Shown here: piece after piece, positions 29,312-38,633 of the stretch
How the letters are laid out: each line of letters opens with the position of its first letter
Numbering within the stretch: position 1 is the first letter of the stretch
Assembly: GCF_015529805.1 (NCBI RefSeq)
Contig: NZ_CP064654.1
Location: 868,001-932,000, forward strand
Direction of reading: 5' to 3'
DNA: 64,000 nucleotides
From: Qipengyuania soli
GTDB lineage: Bacteria > Pseudomonadota > Alphaproteobacteria > Sphingomonadales > Sphingomonadaceae
Program-made: the position numbers and the translations under genes
The notes under the pieces: generated by a model
Databases searched by the model: none
Told to the model about the DNA's origin: nothing
The model's input: only the letters and a program-made list of their open reading frames with translations

Positions 29312-29322
29312 GCGGCCTTTTT
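29299..29322 (+). terminator. Intrinsic terminator spanning the overlapping stops of the EAL gene and mfd
   Basis: Perfect stem GGCCGC/GCGGCC, loop CTCTTAA, then TTTTT. It ends the EAL gene's transcript on the plus strand. The loop contains the TTAA in which both genes' stop codons overlap, and the T-run is read on the other strand as the Lys-Lys codons of the Mfd C terminus. Confidence 0.85.
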
Positions 29323-32300
29323 CTCGTCTTTTCGAGATTTCTTGACGATTCCGGACAGGCCCTTGGTTAGTTGGAACAGGCCGTTCAGGCGGCTTTCGGG
29401 CGAATTCCAGGCACGGCTGATGACCAGCTTCATGTCCGGACGAAGCTTTGCCGTGCCCTGCAAACGATCGACGTAGGCCAGAAGCCCGACAGGATCGGGG
29501 AAGTCGTCCTTGTGGAAGGTCACCAGTGTCCCTGCTGCGCCCACATCGATCTTGGCAATGTTGGCGTCGATAGCCTGGTGCTTGATCTCGATCAGGCGGA
29601 CAAGGTTGGCGGTGGCAGGGGGCAAATCGCCGAAACGGTCGATCATTTCCGCCGCCAGCGCTTCGATCTCGGCCTTGTCGGCGGCATCGTTGAGGCGGCG
29701 ATAGAGGGCCATGCGCACGGCGAGGTCGGGGACGTAATCCTCGGGGATCATGATCGGTGCGTCGACCGTGATCTGAGGGCTGACTGCCTCGCGCTTGGCC
29801 TCGAGGCCGAGTTCACCCGCCTTGGCGGCGAGGATCGCGTCCTCGAGCATCGACTGGTAGAGTTCGAAGCCGACCTCGCGGATATGGCCCGATTGTTCGT
29901 CGCCCAGCAGATTGCCCGCGCCGCGGATGTCGAGGTCGTGGCTTGCCAGCTGGAAGCCCGCGCCGAGGCTGTCGAGGTCGCCCAGCACCTTGAGGCGCTT
30001 CTCCGCCACTTCGGAAAGCTGCGTGTCGGCGGCGTAGGTGAGGTAGGCGTAGGCGCGCAGCTTCGAACGACCGACGCGCCCGCGCAACTGGTAGAGCTGG
30101 GCGAGGCCGAAGATATCCGCGCGGTGGATGATGATCGTGTTCGCGCTCGGCAGGTCGAGGCCGCTTTCGACAATCGTGGTCGCCAGCAGTACATCGTACT
30201 TGCCCTCGTAGAAGGCGCTCATCCGCTCCTCGATCTCACCCGCGCCCATCTGGCCGTGTGCGGCGACGAACTTCACCTCGGGCACATGCTCGTGCAACCA
30301 GTCGGTGATCCCTTCCATGTCCGAAATGCGCGGCACGACGATGAAGCTCTGCCCGCCACGGTGGTGTTCGCGCAGCAACGCCTCGCGCATCACCATGTCG
30401 TCCCATTCCATCACGTATGTGCGCACCGCCAGGCGATCGACCGGCGGGGTTTGAATCGTCGAGAGCTCGCGCAGGCCCGACATGGCCATCTGAAGGGTGC
30501 GGGGAATGGGGGTGGCGGTCAGCGTCAGCATATGGACATCGGCGCGCAACTGCTTGAGCTTTTCCTTGTGGTTCACCCCGAACCGCTGCTCCTCGTCGAC
30601 GATGACGAGGCCCAGATTCTTGAACTCGGTCTGCTTCGACAGGATCGCGTGGGTGCCGACGACGATATCGATATCCCCGCTTGCAAGGCCATCGCGGGTG
30701 TCTTTCATTTCCTTTGCCGGGACGAGGCGTGAAAGCCTGCCAACTTTGAGCGGAAAACCGTTGAAGCGGTTTGCGAAATTCTCGAAATGCTGGCGTGCGA
30801 GCAGGGTGGTCGGCGCGACCACGGCGACCTGCTGCCCGTTCATCGCCGCCACGAATGCGGCGCGCAGGGCAACCTCGGTCTTGCCGAAACCGACGTCGCC
30901 ACAGACCAGCCGGTCCATCGGCTTGCCGCTTTCAAGATCAGCGAACACGTCGGCGATGGCGCGATCCTGGTCGTCGGTTTCTTCCCACGGGAAGCGGTCG
31001 AGGAACTGATTGTATGGGCCGGGTTCGACCTCGAGCACGGGCGCCTTGCGCAAGGCACGCTGCGCCGCGACCTTCAACAGTTCGCCGGCAATCTCGCGGA
31101 TGCGCTCCTTAAGCCGCGCGCGGCGCTTCTGCCAGGCCTCACCGCCGAGCTTGTCGAGCATGACCGCCTCTTCGGACGATCCGTAGCGGCTGAGGACGTC
31201 GATATTCTCGACCGGGATGTAGAGCTTGTCGCCCCCACGGTACTCCAACATCACGCAGTCGTGCTTCGACTTGCCGACAGTGATCGGTTCGAGGCCGAGG
31301 TATTTGCCGATGCCGTGTTCAGTATGGACGATCAGGTCGCCGACGCTGAGCGCCTGCAGTTCGGCGAGGAAAGCATCGGCGTCCTTGCGCTTCTTCTTCC
31401 GCCTGACGAGGCGGTCGCCGAGGATGTCCTGCTCGGTCAGCAGCTCCATATCGTCGTTGGCGAAGCTCGCCTCGAGCGGCAGGACCATCGCCGCTGCCTT
31501 GCCCTTCGCCGAAAGGCCGAGCGCTTCCTGCCACGTATCGGCCAGCTGCACCGGCATCCCCGCCTCGTCGAGGATCGAGGCGATGCGCGCGCGGCTGCCC
31601 TTGGAATAGGCAGCGATCAGCGGCCGCTTGCCCGCCTTGCCAAGTGCCTTGAGGTGATCGGCCAGCACCGGATAGACATTGTCGCCGCGCGCACGTTCGG
31701 GCGCGAAGTCGCGGCCCGAGCGGAAGCCGAAGCTGACGACCTTGTCGCTCTCCGGCTCGTCGAACGCGGTCGCGCGGTGGGCGGGGGCCGCGGCAAGGGC
31801 AGCCTTGAACTCTTCGTCCGACAGGTAGAGCGAGGCCGGATCAAGCGGGCGGTAACTGCCTTTTGCCTGGCCGCTCGCAGCCTTTCGCTGCTCGAAATAA
31901 TCGGCGATGTCCTTGATCCGCTCCTCCGCTGCACCGAGTGCGGCGGTGTCGACAACCAGCAGGTCATCCTTGCCGAGGTGGTCGAAGAAGGTTGCCAACC
32001 TTTCCTCGAACAGCGGGAGCCAGTTTTCCATGCCCGCCAGCCTGCGTCCCTCGCTGACCGCCTCGTAGAGCGGATCCTGCGTCGCATGGGCAGCGAAGAG
32101 TTCGCGATAGCGGGTGCGGAAGCGCTTGATGCTGTCCTCGTCGAGCAGCGCCTCGCTGGCGGGGAGCAAGAGGTGCGAGTCGAGCCGCCCAGTGCTCATC
32201 TGCGTGTTCGGATCGAAGGTGCGCAGGGACTCCAGTTCGTCGCCGAAGAAATCGAGCCGCAGCGCCTCTTCCATGCCACTTGGGAAGATGTCGACGATCG

Positions 32301-32799
32301 AGCCGCGTACCGCGTATTCGCCCTTGTCGATCACAGTATCGGTGCGGCTGTAACCCTGGCGCTGGAGCAGGGCGGCGAGGCTCTCGCGTCCCATCTCGGT
32401 GCCGACCTTGAATTCGCGTACGCTCTCGCGAATGCGGAAGGGGGTGAGTACCCGCTGCAATACCGCATTCGCTGTCGTGACGACCAGCTGCGCCTTTGCC
32501 TTGCCGACCTGCAGGCGGTGGAGCGCGGCAAGGCGGCGGGCGCTTATGGACAGGGCCGGGCTCGCGCGGTCGTAGGGTAGCGAATCCCATGCGGGGAATT
32601 CGATCACTTCCAGTTCGGGCGCGAAGAAGGCGGCGGCATCGACGATCCCGCGCATCGCCGCATCGTCGGGCGCGATGAACACAGCGCGGCCTGTGCTGGC
32701 GCGGGCGAGATCGGCCATCACCAGCGGCTGTGCGCCGCGTGCGACCTGGGCGAGCGTGAGGGGTTCGCGGGCTTTCAGGATACGGGAGATGTCGGGCAT
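29308..32799 (-). CDS. mfd: Transcription-repair coupling factor Mfd
   Basis: A 1163-residue superfamily 2 translocase that removes stalled RNA polymerase and recruits UvrA. It has the UvrB-like N-terminal module (residues 1-350, WDSLPYDRASP), the RNA-polymerase interaction domain (GDLIVHTEHGIGKYLGLEPI), the RecG-like motor with Walker A GDVGFGKTEVALRAAF near residue 640, DEEQ box IVDEEQRFGV, TATPIPRTL and the RVGRSK motif, and the C-terminal TRCF domain. It ends in a Lys/Ala-rich tail encoded by the EAL gene's terminator. sdhE lies 116 bases upstream on the same strand. Confidence 0.98.
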   Translation of the reverse strand: MPDISRILKAREPLTLAQVARGAQPLVMADLARASTGRAVFIAPDDAAMRGIVDAAAFFAPELEVIEFPAWDSLPYDRASPALSISARRLAALHRLQVGKAKAQLVVTTANAVLQRVLTPFRIRESVREFKVGTEMGRESLAALLQRQGYSRTDTVIDKGEYAVRGSIVDIFPSGMEEALRLDFFGDELESLRTFDPNTQMSTGRLDSHLLLPASEALLDEDSIKRFRTRYRELFAAHATQDPLYEAVSEGRRLAGMENWLPLFEERLATFFDHLGKDDLLVVDTAALGAAEERIKDIADYFEQRKAASGQAKGSYRPLDPASLYLSDEEFKAALAAAPAHRATAFDEPESDKVVSFGFRSGRDFAPERARGDNVYPVLADHLKALGKAGKRPLIAAYSKGSRARIASILDEAGMPVQLADTWQEALGLSAKGKAAAMVLPLEASFANDDMELLTEQDILGDRLVRRKKKRKDADAFLAELQALSVGDLIVHTEHGIGKYLGLEPITVGKSKHDCVMLEYRGGDKLYIPVENIDVLSRYGSSEEAVMLDKLGGEAWQKRRARLKERIREIAGELLKVAAQRALRKAPVLEVEPGPYNQFLDRFPWEETDDQDRAIADVFADLESGKPMDRLVCGDVGFGKTEVALRAAFVAAMNGQQVAVVAPTTLLARQHFENFANRFNGFPLKVGRLSRLVPAKEMKDTRDGLASGDIDIVVGTHAILSKQTEFKNLGLVIVDEEQRFGVNHKEKLKQLRADVHMLTLTATPIPRTLQMAMSGLRELSTIQTPPVDRLAVRTYVMEWDDMVMREALLREHHRGGQSFIVVPRISDMEGITDWLHEHVPEVKFVAAHGQMGAGEIEERMSAFYEGKYDVLLATTIVESGLDLPSANTIIIHRADIFGLAQLYQLRGRVGRSKLRAYAYLTYAADTQLSEVAEKRLKVLGDLDSLGAGFQLASHDLDIRGAGNLLGDEQSGHIREVGFELYQSMLEDAILAAKAGELGLEAKREAVSPQITVDAPIMIPEDYVPDLAVRMALYRRLNDAADKAEIEALAAEMIDRFGDLPPATANLVRLIEIKHQAIDANIAKIDVGAAGTLVTFHKDDFPDPVGLLAYVDRLQGTAKLRPDMKLVISRAWNSPESRLNGLFQLTKGLSGIVKKSRKDEKKAA

Positions 32800-32848
32800 T
32801 GGGTTCCTAGCGTTCCTGTCAGCGTGATGTTCCGCGCACGCACGATTG

Positions 32849-32872
32849 CCCCCTGCCCGTTCGGGAAGGGGG
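32849..32872. terminator. GC-rich hairpin between sdhE and mfd
   Basis: CCCCCT and AGGGGG with inner CCC/GGG around GTTC, one G/A mismatch. It lies between sdhE and mfd (both on the minus strand). No T-run follows on either strand, so it may be a weak terminator, attenuator or processing site. Confidence 0.4.
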
Positions 32873-32915
32873 TACGGCGTGTTATCAGCGCGAGATAGGC
32901 GCTAGGGCAGGAAGG

Positions 32916-33236
32916 TCAACGCGGAATGTCGACGTAATCGAGCAGCTGCATCGCCTCGATCAGCGGTCCGGCAAAGCGGAGCGGCACGGGCTGGGTCTTC
33001 AGTGCCCAGGCCATGACGTCGACGTCATCTTCCTCGAGCAGTGCTTCGAACCAGCGCAAGTCGTCCTCGCCCCAGCCTACGTGATAGCGGTCGAAGAATC
33101 CGCCGATCATGTAATCCGCCTCGCGCGTGCCCCGGTGCCATGCACGGAATCGCGCGCGCTGCTTGCGGCCTTCGAATGTGAGGTGGTCTGCCAAGGAAAA
33201 TGCCTGTCGTTCGCGTCGGTTCGCCCTTTGACCCAT
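32916..33236 (-). CDS. sdhE: Succinate dehydrogenase assembly factor 2 family protein SdhE
   Basis: A 106-residue protein of the SdhE/Sdh5 family, which promotes covalent flavinylation of SdhA. The signature Arg-Gly-x-x-Glu motif is present as HRGTREADYMIGGFF (RGTRE at 35-39), followed by the acidic helix EDDLRWFEALLEEDDVDVMAW. The ATG at 33236 is chosen; the frame extends upstream into Arg-rich sequence without similarity. It is divergent from the decarboxylase gene (52 bases) and upstream of mfd; the sdhE-mfd-recG neighbourhood is common in sphingomonads. Confidence 0.93.
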   Translation of the reverse strand: MGQRANRRERQAFSLADHLTFEGRKQRARFRAWHRGTREADYMIGGFFDRYHVGWGEDDLRWFEALLEEDDVDVMAWALKTQPVPLRFAGPLIEAMQLLDYVDIPR

Positions 33237-33288
33237 CGCCCGGTTTCGATCAAGGGTGGCGCGGGCGCGATAGCGGAGTGGACGGACA

Positions 33289-34710
33289 GTGGCGGACGAT
33301 CTCGAAAGAAGTTTTGCGGCCATGCGCCTTGCCGCTTCGATGGCGGAAGAGTTCCGGCGCGATATCGCCGAGGCCGAGGCTACGCCGACCGCCGGCTATC
33401 CTGAACTGGTCCGGCGGTTTCGCGGCCCGGTGCCCGAAACGGGCGGGGACGCAGAGGACATCATCCGCGAACTTGGCGAACTGGCGCGCAACGGTATTCG
33501 CGGGACGACCGCGCCACGTTTTTTCGGCTGGGTCATCGGCAATTCGCACCCGACCGGGGTCGCCGCCGACTGGTTGACCTCGGCCTGGGGGCAGAACGCC
33601 GCCAATGTCCAGGCCGCGCCGGCTGCCAGCGCGGTCGAGGCGGTGGCCGTCGAATGGCTGCTCGACCTGCTCGACCTCCCGCGGACTGCTTCGGTGGGAG
33701 TGGTGACTGGTGCGACGGTGGCGAACTTCGTGTCCCTCGCCGCTGCCCGCAGCGCGCAGCTTCGCAAAGTCGGCTGGAACGTCGAGGCGGACGGGCTCTT
33801 CGGGGCTCCACCCATCCGTGTCCTGATCGGGGCCGACGCCCATACGACGGTCTATGCCGCGCTCAAATTCCTTGGCCTTGGCGCACGGCGCGTCCGCGAG
33901 GTCGCGACCGATGACCTCGGCCGGATGCTCCCGGGCGACTTCGAAAAGGCGTTGGGCGAGGGCGAAGGGCCGGTCATCGCGATTGCCCAGTGCGGGCAGA
34001 TCAACACCGGCGTGAGCGATCCCTTCCACGAGATCGCCCCGATGGTCCGCGATGCGGGCGGCTGGATGCACGTCGATGGCGCATTCGGGCTGTGGTCGCG
34101 CTCTTCTCCGAAACTGCGCCACCTTGCCGACGGGGTCGAACTGGCGGACAGCTGGGCGACTGACGGGCACAAATGGCTGCAGACGCCCTATGACTGCGGT
34201 TTCGCCATTGTCCGCGATGCCGAGGCGCATCGGCGGGCGATGTCCTTTTCCGCTAGCTACCTGCCGCCAGCCAACGAGGACGAGCGCGATCCGTCCGCCT
34301 ATGTCATGGAACTCTCGCGCCGCGCGCGAGGCTTCGCCGCTTGGGCGATGATCCGTCAGCTCGGCCGTGAAGGCATTGCCCGCATGGTCGAAAGCAATGT
34401 CGCGGTGGCGCAGGCCATGGCGGCGGGTATGGCGGCAATCGAGGGTGCAGAATTGGTCTGCCCGGTCGAGCTCAACCAGTTCATGGTCCGCTTCGGTGGA
34501 GACTGTGACGTCGAAGAAGGTGACCGGCTGACGCTGGCGACCGTGCAGCGACTGCAAAAGGAATCGATCGCCTTCGCCGGTCCGGCGTTGTGGCGCGGGC
34601 AATGGGTCATCCGTTTCTCGGTCAGTTCCTGCGCCACCACGATGGAGGACGGCGCGATCACGGTCGAGGCCGTGCTCTCGGCCTGGAAGGCTGTGCAAGC
34701 CGGTGCCTAG
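33289..34710 (+). CDS. Pyridoxal-phosphate-dependent decarboxylase (group II, aromatic-L-amino-acid type)
   Basis: A 473-residue fold-type I PLP enzyme. Characteristic elements: FFGWVIGNSHPTGVAADWLTS, a TGATVANFVSLAAAR loop that binds the phosphate, the Asp-containing WMHVDGAFGLWS, and the Schiff-base lysine in SWATDGHKWLQTPYDCG (K295). Family members decarboxylate aromatic amino acids, glutamate or diaminobutyrate; substrate identity cannot be read from this. It starts at a GTG at 33289. recG follows after 17 bases, likely in the same transcript. Confidence 0.92.
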   Translation: MADDLERSFAAMRLAASMAEEFRRDIAEAEATPTAGYPELVRRFRGPVPETGGDAEDIIRELGELARNGIRGTTAPRFFGWVIGNSHPTGVAADWLTSAWGQNAANVQAAPAASAVEAVAVEWLLDLLDLPRTASVGVVTGATVANFVSLAAARSAQLRKVGWNVEADGLFGAPPIRVLIGADAHTTVYAALKFLGLGARRVREVATDDLGRMLPGDFEKALGEGEGPVIAIAQCGQINTGVSDPFHEIAPMVRDAGGWMHVDGAFGLWSRSSPKLRHLADGVELADSWATDGHKWLQTPYDCGFAIVRDAEAHRRAMSFSASYLPPANEDERDPSAYVMELSRRARGFAAWAMIRQLGREGIARMVESNVAVAQAMAAGMAAIEGAELVCPVELNQFMVRFGGDCDVEEGDRLTLATVQRLQKESIAFAGPALWRGQWVIRFSVSSCATTMEDGAITVEAVLSAWKAVQAGA

Positions 34711-34727
34711 CCGCTAACTCCCCCGCG

Positions 34728-36791
34728 ATGCGTCCCGATATTCTCAACCCGCTCTTCACCGAGACCGAGGCGCTCGAAGGTGTCGGCCCCAAGCTGAAGA
34801 AGCCGCTGGAGAAACTCGGCCTCACGCGGGTGCGCGATCTCGATTACCACCTGCCCGAACGCTTCGTTACGCGGCGGGCGGTCAACAATCTCGACGAGGC
34901 GGGCGAGGGCGAGCAGATCGTCGTCAAGCTGACCGTGACCGAGCACCGCGGCGGCCGGTCCCCGCGCGCTCCCTATCGCGTGCTGGCGCAGGACAGCGTC
35001 GGCAACATCCTCGCGCTGACCTATTTCGGGCGCGCATCCTATACCGCCAAGAAGCAGCTGCCGCAGGGCGAGACCCGCTGGGTCGCGGGCAAGCTCGAAC
35101 GGTTCGGCGACATGCTCCAGATCGTCCACCCCGACCATGTGGTCGAGGAGGGTGGCGAGACGCTGCAGCGCCTTTGCGAGCCGGTCTATCGCCTTTCCGA
35201 GGGGCTGACCCAGCCCAAGGTGGCGGGTCTCGTCGAGCAGGCTTTGGCGCGCACACCCGAGCTTCCCGAATGGATCGAGGAGCGTCAGGTCGAGAAATCC
35301 GGCTGGCCTGCCTGGCGCGACGCTCTGGTCCTGTCGCACAAGGGTGAACACAAGCTCGCCCGCGACCGGTTGGCCTACGACGAGCTGCTCGCCAACAGCC
35401 TCGCGCTGATGCTGGTGCGGGCCGACAACCGCAAGCGGCGCGGGCAGGCGTTGCAGGGCGACGGCAGCTATCGCGGCAAGCTCGACCTCCCGTTCCCGCT
35501 GACCGGTGCGCAGAAACGGTCGATTGCCGAAATCGAAGGCGACATGGCGCAGGAATCGCCCATGCTGCGCCTGCTCCAGGGCGACGTCGGTGCGGGCAAG
35601 ACCGTGGTCGCGCTCGAAGCCATGCTCATTGCGGTCGAGGCGGGAGCACAGGCGGCACTTCTCGCGCCGACCGAAATCCTCGCCCGCCAGCACTATGAGA
35701 GCTTGCGCCGCATGGCCGAACCGACCGGAGCGCATGTCGCGCTGCTGACAGGTCGCGACAAGGGCAGGGCGCGCGAAGCGACCCTCATGGGCCTCATCGA
35801 CGGCAGCATCGACATTGTCGTCGGTACCCACGCGATCTTCCAGGACGCGGTCGCCTATCACAATCTCGCCATGGTCGTGATCGATGAGCAGCACCGCTTC
35901 GGGGTCGGCCAGCGGCTGATGCTGGCGAGCAAGGGCAAGCGCGCGCCGCACGTCCTCGCCATGACCGCGACACCGATCCCGCGCACGCTGACGCTGGCCC
36001 AGTATGGCGAGCTCGATGTCAGCAAGCTCGACGAGCTTCCTCCCGGGCGTCAGGCGATCGATACGGTCGTCATGGGGCAGGACCGGGTCGGAGCGCTGGT
36101 CGAACGCCTTGCCGCGCAGCTTGACGAGGGATGCCAGGCCTATTGGGTCTGCCCGATGGTCCGCGAAAGCGACGGGCCGGACGAGATCGCCGCAGCCGAG
36201 GCGCGTTATGCCGCGCTGGCAGAACGGTTCGGCAAGGACGTCGTTCTCGTCCATGGGCAGCTTGCACCGGAGATGAAGGATGCGGCGATGGAGCGCTTCG
36301 CCAGCGGCGATGCCAAGCTGCTCGTCGCGACCACCGTCATCGAGGTTGGGGTCGATGTGCCCAATGCGACACTGATGGTCATCGAACAAGCCGAGCGCTT
36401 CGGCCTTGCCCAATTGCACCAGTTGCGCGGACGCGTGGGCAGGGGCAGCGAGAAGAGCTTTTGCGTCCTGCTCCATGGCGAAGGCCTGTCCGAAACCGCG
36501 CAGGAACGCCTCAAGCTGATGCGCCAGACGCAGGACGGGTTCCTGTTGGCGGAGGAAGACCTGCGCCTGCGCGGGGGGGGCGAACTGCTCGGCACGCGCC
36601 AGTCGGGCGACACGCCCTTCAGCGTCGCCGGCCTCGAGCAGATCACCGAACTGCTCCCGGTAGCCTATGACGATGCTCGCCTGCTCATGGAGCGCGACGG
36701 CGGCCTCGAGGGGCCGCGCGGTGAGGCGGCGCGCGTGTTGCTCTATCTTTTCGAGCGGGACTATGGCGTGAAGACCCTGCGCGGCGGCTGA
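34728..36791 (+). CDS. recG: ATP-dependent DNA helicase RecG
   Basis: A 687-residue superfamily 2 helicase that reverses stalled forks and branch-migrates recombination intermediates. An N-terminal wedge domain (about residues 1-235: LEGVGPKLKKPLEKLG, DLDYHLPERF) precedes the motor: Walker A QGDVGAGKTVVALEAML (K near 286), DEQH box VIDEQHRFGVGQR, TATPIPRTL, VGVDVPNATLMVIEQAERFGL (core shown) and LRGRVGRG. The ATG at 34728 matches the family N terminus; the longer frame overlaps the decarboxylase. The TIR-domain gene follows 63 bases downstream. Confidence 0.98.
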   Translation: MRPDILNPLFTETEALEGVGPKLKKPLEKLGLTRVRDLDYHLPERFVTRRAVNNLDEAGEGEQIVVKLTVTEHRGGRSPRAPYRVLAQDSVGNILALTYFGRASYTAKKQLPQGETRWVAGKLERFGDMLQIVHPDHVVEEGGETLQRLCEPVYRLSEGLTQPKVAGLVEQALARTPELPEWIEERQVEKSGWPAWRDALVLSHKGEHKLARDRLAYDELLANSLALMLVRADNRKRRGQALQGDGSYRGKLDLPFPLTGAQKRSIAEIEGDMAQESPMLRLLQGDVGAGKTVVALEAMLIAVEAGAQAALLAPTEILARQHYESLRRMAEPTGAHVALLTGRDKGRAREATLMGLIDGSIDIVVGTHAIFQDAVAYHNLAMVVIDEQHRFGVGQRLMLASKGKRAPHVLAMTATPIPRTLTLAQYGELDVSKLDELPPGRQAIDTVVMGQDRVGALVERLAAQLDEGCQAYWVCPMVRESDGPDEIAAAEARYAALAERFGKDVVLVHGQLAPEMKDAAMERFASGDAKLLVATTVIEVGVDVPNATLMVIEQAERFGLAQLHQLRGRVGRGSEKSFCVLLHGEGLSETAQERLKLMRQTQDGFLLAEEDLRLRGGGELLGTRQSGDTPFSVAGLEQITELLPVAYDDARLLMERDGGLEGPRGEAARVLLYLFERDYGVKTLRGG

Positions 36792-36854
36792 ATCCATTCG
36801 TTGGACGGAGCGCTGCAAATCCAATAGCATCACTCGACCGGCCATTGACGCGGG

Positions 36855-38624
36855 ATGCCTGTGAGCGACGTCTTCATCTCCTATGCCCGCAAGGACGCCG
36901 CCATTGCCGGCCAGTTTGCAAAGGCATTCGAGGCGCAGGGTCTGGAGGTCTGGTGGGACAATTCGCTCCAGACCGGCGAGGTGTTCGACGAGGTCATCGA
37001 GGCGGCTTTGCGTGCGGCCAGGGCGGTGGTGGTGCTGTGGTCGAGCAGTTCGGTCGCCTCGCGCTGGGTCCGGGCAGAAGCGACGATCGCCGACCGGCGA
37101 GGCACGCTGCTCCCGGCGATGATCGAGGATTGCGATCGGCCGATCGTTTTCGAACTCACTCACACCGCCGATTTGATCGGGTGGTCGGGAGACACGGGTG
37201 ACGCACGTTGGTTGGATCTGCTGGAGGGAGTCAGGCGTCTTGCCAGCACCAGGTCGGAAGCCGACCTTGCAAGCGTGGCGGCAATTACCGGGCCGAAGCC
37301 TGCGCAGCCATCATCGAGTGCTTCCCAACAGCCTTCGGTGCTGATCCTCCCCTTCGTGAACATGAGCGGCGAGTCGGCGCAGGACTATTTTTCCGACGGG
37401 GTGAGCGAAGACATCATCACCGACATGGGCCGCATTCCTGGCATGTCGGTCGTCTCCCGCAACACCGCCTTCTCGTTCAAGGGGCGGACGGTTTCGCCAA
37501 CCGATCTGGCCGCGCGCCTCGGTGTGACCCACATCCTTGAGGGCAGTGTCCGCAAGGCTGGCGAGCGGGTCCGGATCACCGCCCAGCTATTCGATGCCAG
37601 GAGCGACACCCAGTTATGGGCAGAGCGCTTCGACCGCACGCTCGACGACATATTCGCGATTCAGGACGAGATTTCGCAGTCCATCGTCGCGGCGCTGAAA
37701 CTGCATCTCGCCCCCGAAGATCGACAGGCTATCGGGCAGCGCGATGCGACGAATTCCGAGGCATACGAGCTCTTCCTCATCGCGCGGCAGTTCAACCGCA
37801 CCGGTAGCGAGCGGATTCGACCGCTTGTGATACGGTTGTGTCGCCGCGTGGTCGAACTCGATCCGGGCTTTGCGCGGGCGTGGGCGTTGATGTCGATCGG
37901 CGAGGCTGAAATGGCGCAGCGTGGCGTCCCGGGCACCTCGATGGCGCAGGCCCGCGAGTGGGCGGAAAGGGCCATCGCCGCGGATGCCAGCGTTGCGGAG
38001 GGGCATGCTGCGCTGGCCGAGGCAACCCTGCGTGATGCAGCCTCGAAATCGACCGCTTCGGCACCGCTGGTGCAAGCCGCGCTGGAACGGGACCCAGACT
38101 GCTACGACGCGCATGTCCTTGCCGGCTACCTTCATCTTGCGGAGCGAAATTATCCCGAGGCCATCGCCAGTTTCGAGCGTGCGATTGCGCTCGAGCCGCT
38201 CGAGTACCGGGCACGGGGAATGGTAATGCAGGGTTATTCCGGCCTTGGCGACGAGGAGCGATTGAAGGCCGCCGCGCGCCGTTTCATCACGCGGGGAGAG
38301 GAGATACTCAAGACCGAGCCCGACCATGGCGGGGTTCTGGGTTTCATGGTCGCTTCGCTGGTTGCCCTTGGGGAAGCCGAGCAGGCCATCGACATGACTC
38401 GCAAGGCCGAAATCTTCGACCCCGAGAACATGCGCCTTCTTTACAACCTTGCCTGCGCCATGGCGCAGCTGAACGAGCCCGAGATGGCGGTGCGGCTGTT
38501 GGGCAAGATGGCTGATGAGGTCCACCTCGGCTGGTTCGAGTGGATGGCGGTCGACAACGACCTCGATACCATCCGAGAAGATCCCGGCTTCAAGGCGCTG
38601 ATGGCGCGTGCTGCCCAGGCCTGA
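36855..38624 (+). CDS. TIR domain, TolB-like and TPR repeat fusion protein
   Basis: A 589-residue protein with three parts. Residues 1-135: a TIR domain starting SDVFISYARKDAAIAGQF, with the WWDNSL BB-loop region and SSSSVASRWVRAEA, where E75 is the candidate NADase glutamate. Residues about 160-265: a TolB/FlgO-like domain (VLILPFVNMSGESAQDYFSD, GVSEDIITDMGRIP, VVSRNTAFSFKG), as found in many adenylate cyclase/CadC-like regulators. Residues about 300-580: TPR-like helices. No membrane segment is evident. TIR domains either mediate protein contacts or cleave NAD; which applies is unknown. GTG 36861 is an alternative start. recG lies upstream on the same strand; no defence genes are adjacent. 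Confidence 0.88.
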   Translation: MPVSDVFISYARKDAAIAGQFAKAFEAQGLEVWWDNSLQTGEVFDEVIEAALRAARAVVVLWSSSSVASRWVRAEATIADRRGTLLPAMIEDCDRPIVFELTHTADLIGWSGDTGDARWLDLLEGVRRLASTRSEADLASVAAITGPKPAQPSSSASQQPSVLILPFVNMSGESAQDYFSDGVSEDIITDMGRIPGMSVVSRNTAFSFKGRTVSPTDLAARLGVTHILEGSVRKAGERVRITAQLFDARSDTQLWAERFDRTLDDIFAIQDEISQSIVAALKLHLAPEDRQAIGQRDATNSEAYELFLIARQFNRTGSERIRPLVIRLCRRVVELDPGFARAWALMSIGEAEMAQRGVPGTSMAQAREWAERAIAADASVAEGHAALAEATLRDAASKSTASAPLVQAALERDPDCYDAHVLAGYLHLAERNYPEAIASFERAIALEPLEYRARGMVMQGYSGLGDEERLKAAARRFITRGEEILKTEPDHGGVLGFMVASLVALGEAEQAIDMTRKAEIFDPENMRLLYNLACAMAQLNEPEMAVRLLGKMADEVHLGWFEWMAVDNDLDTIREDPGFKALMARAAQA

Positions 38625-38633
38625 AGGCCGGCG

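Noticed and set aside
30787-32580. 597-codon plus-strand frame opposite mfd (and another at 29371-30732)
   Set aside because: Antisense shadow of mfd; composition is rich in Asp/Arg/Val typical of shadow frames.
34707-37163. 818-codon minus-strand frame opposite recG and the TIR gene
   Set aside because: Runs across two genuine genes and has no domain signature of its own.
36855-38624. Anti-phage defence island around the TIR gene
   Set aside because: Neighbours are recG, a tyrosine phosphatase, an entericidin-like gene and tRNA-Pro. No restriction, nuclease, NTPase or integrase gene is adjacent.
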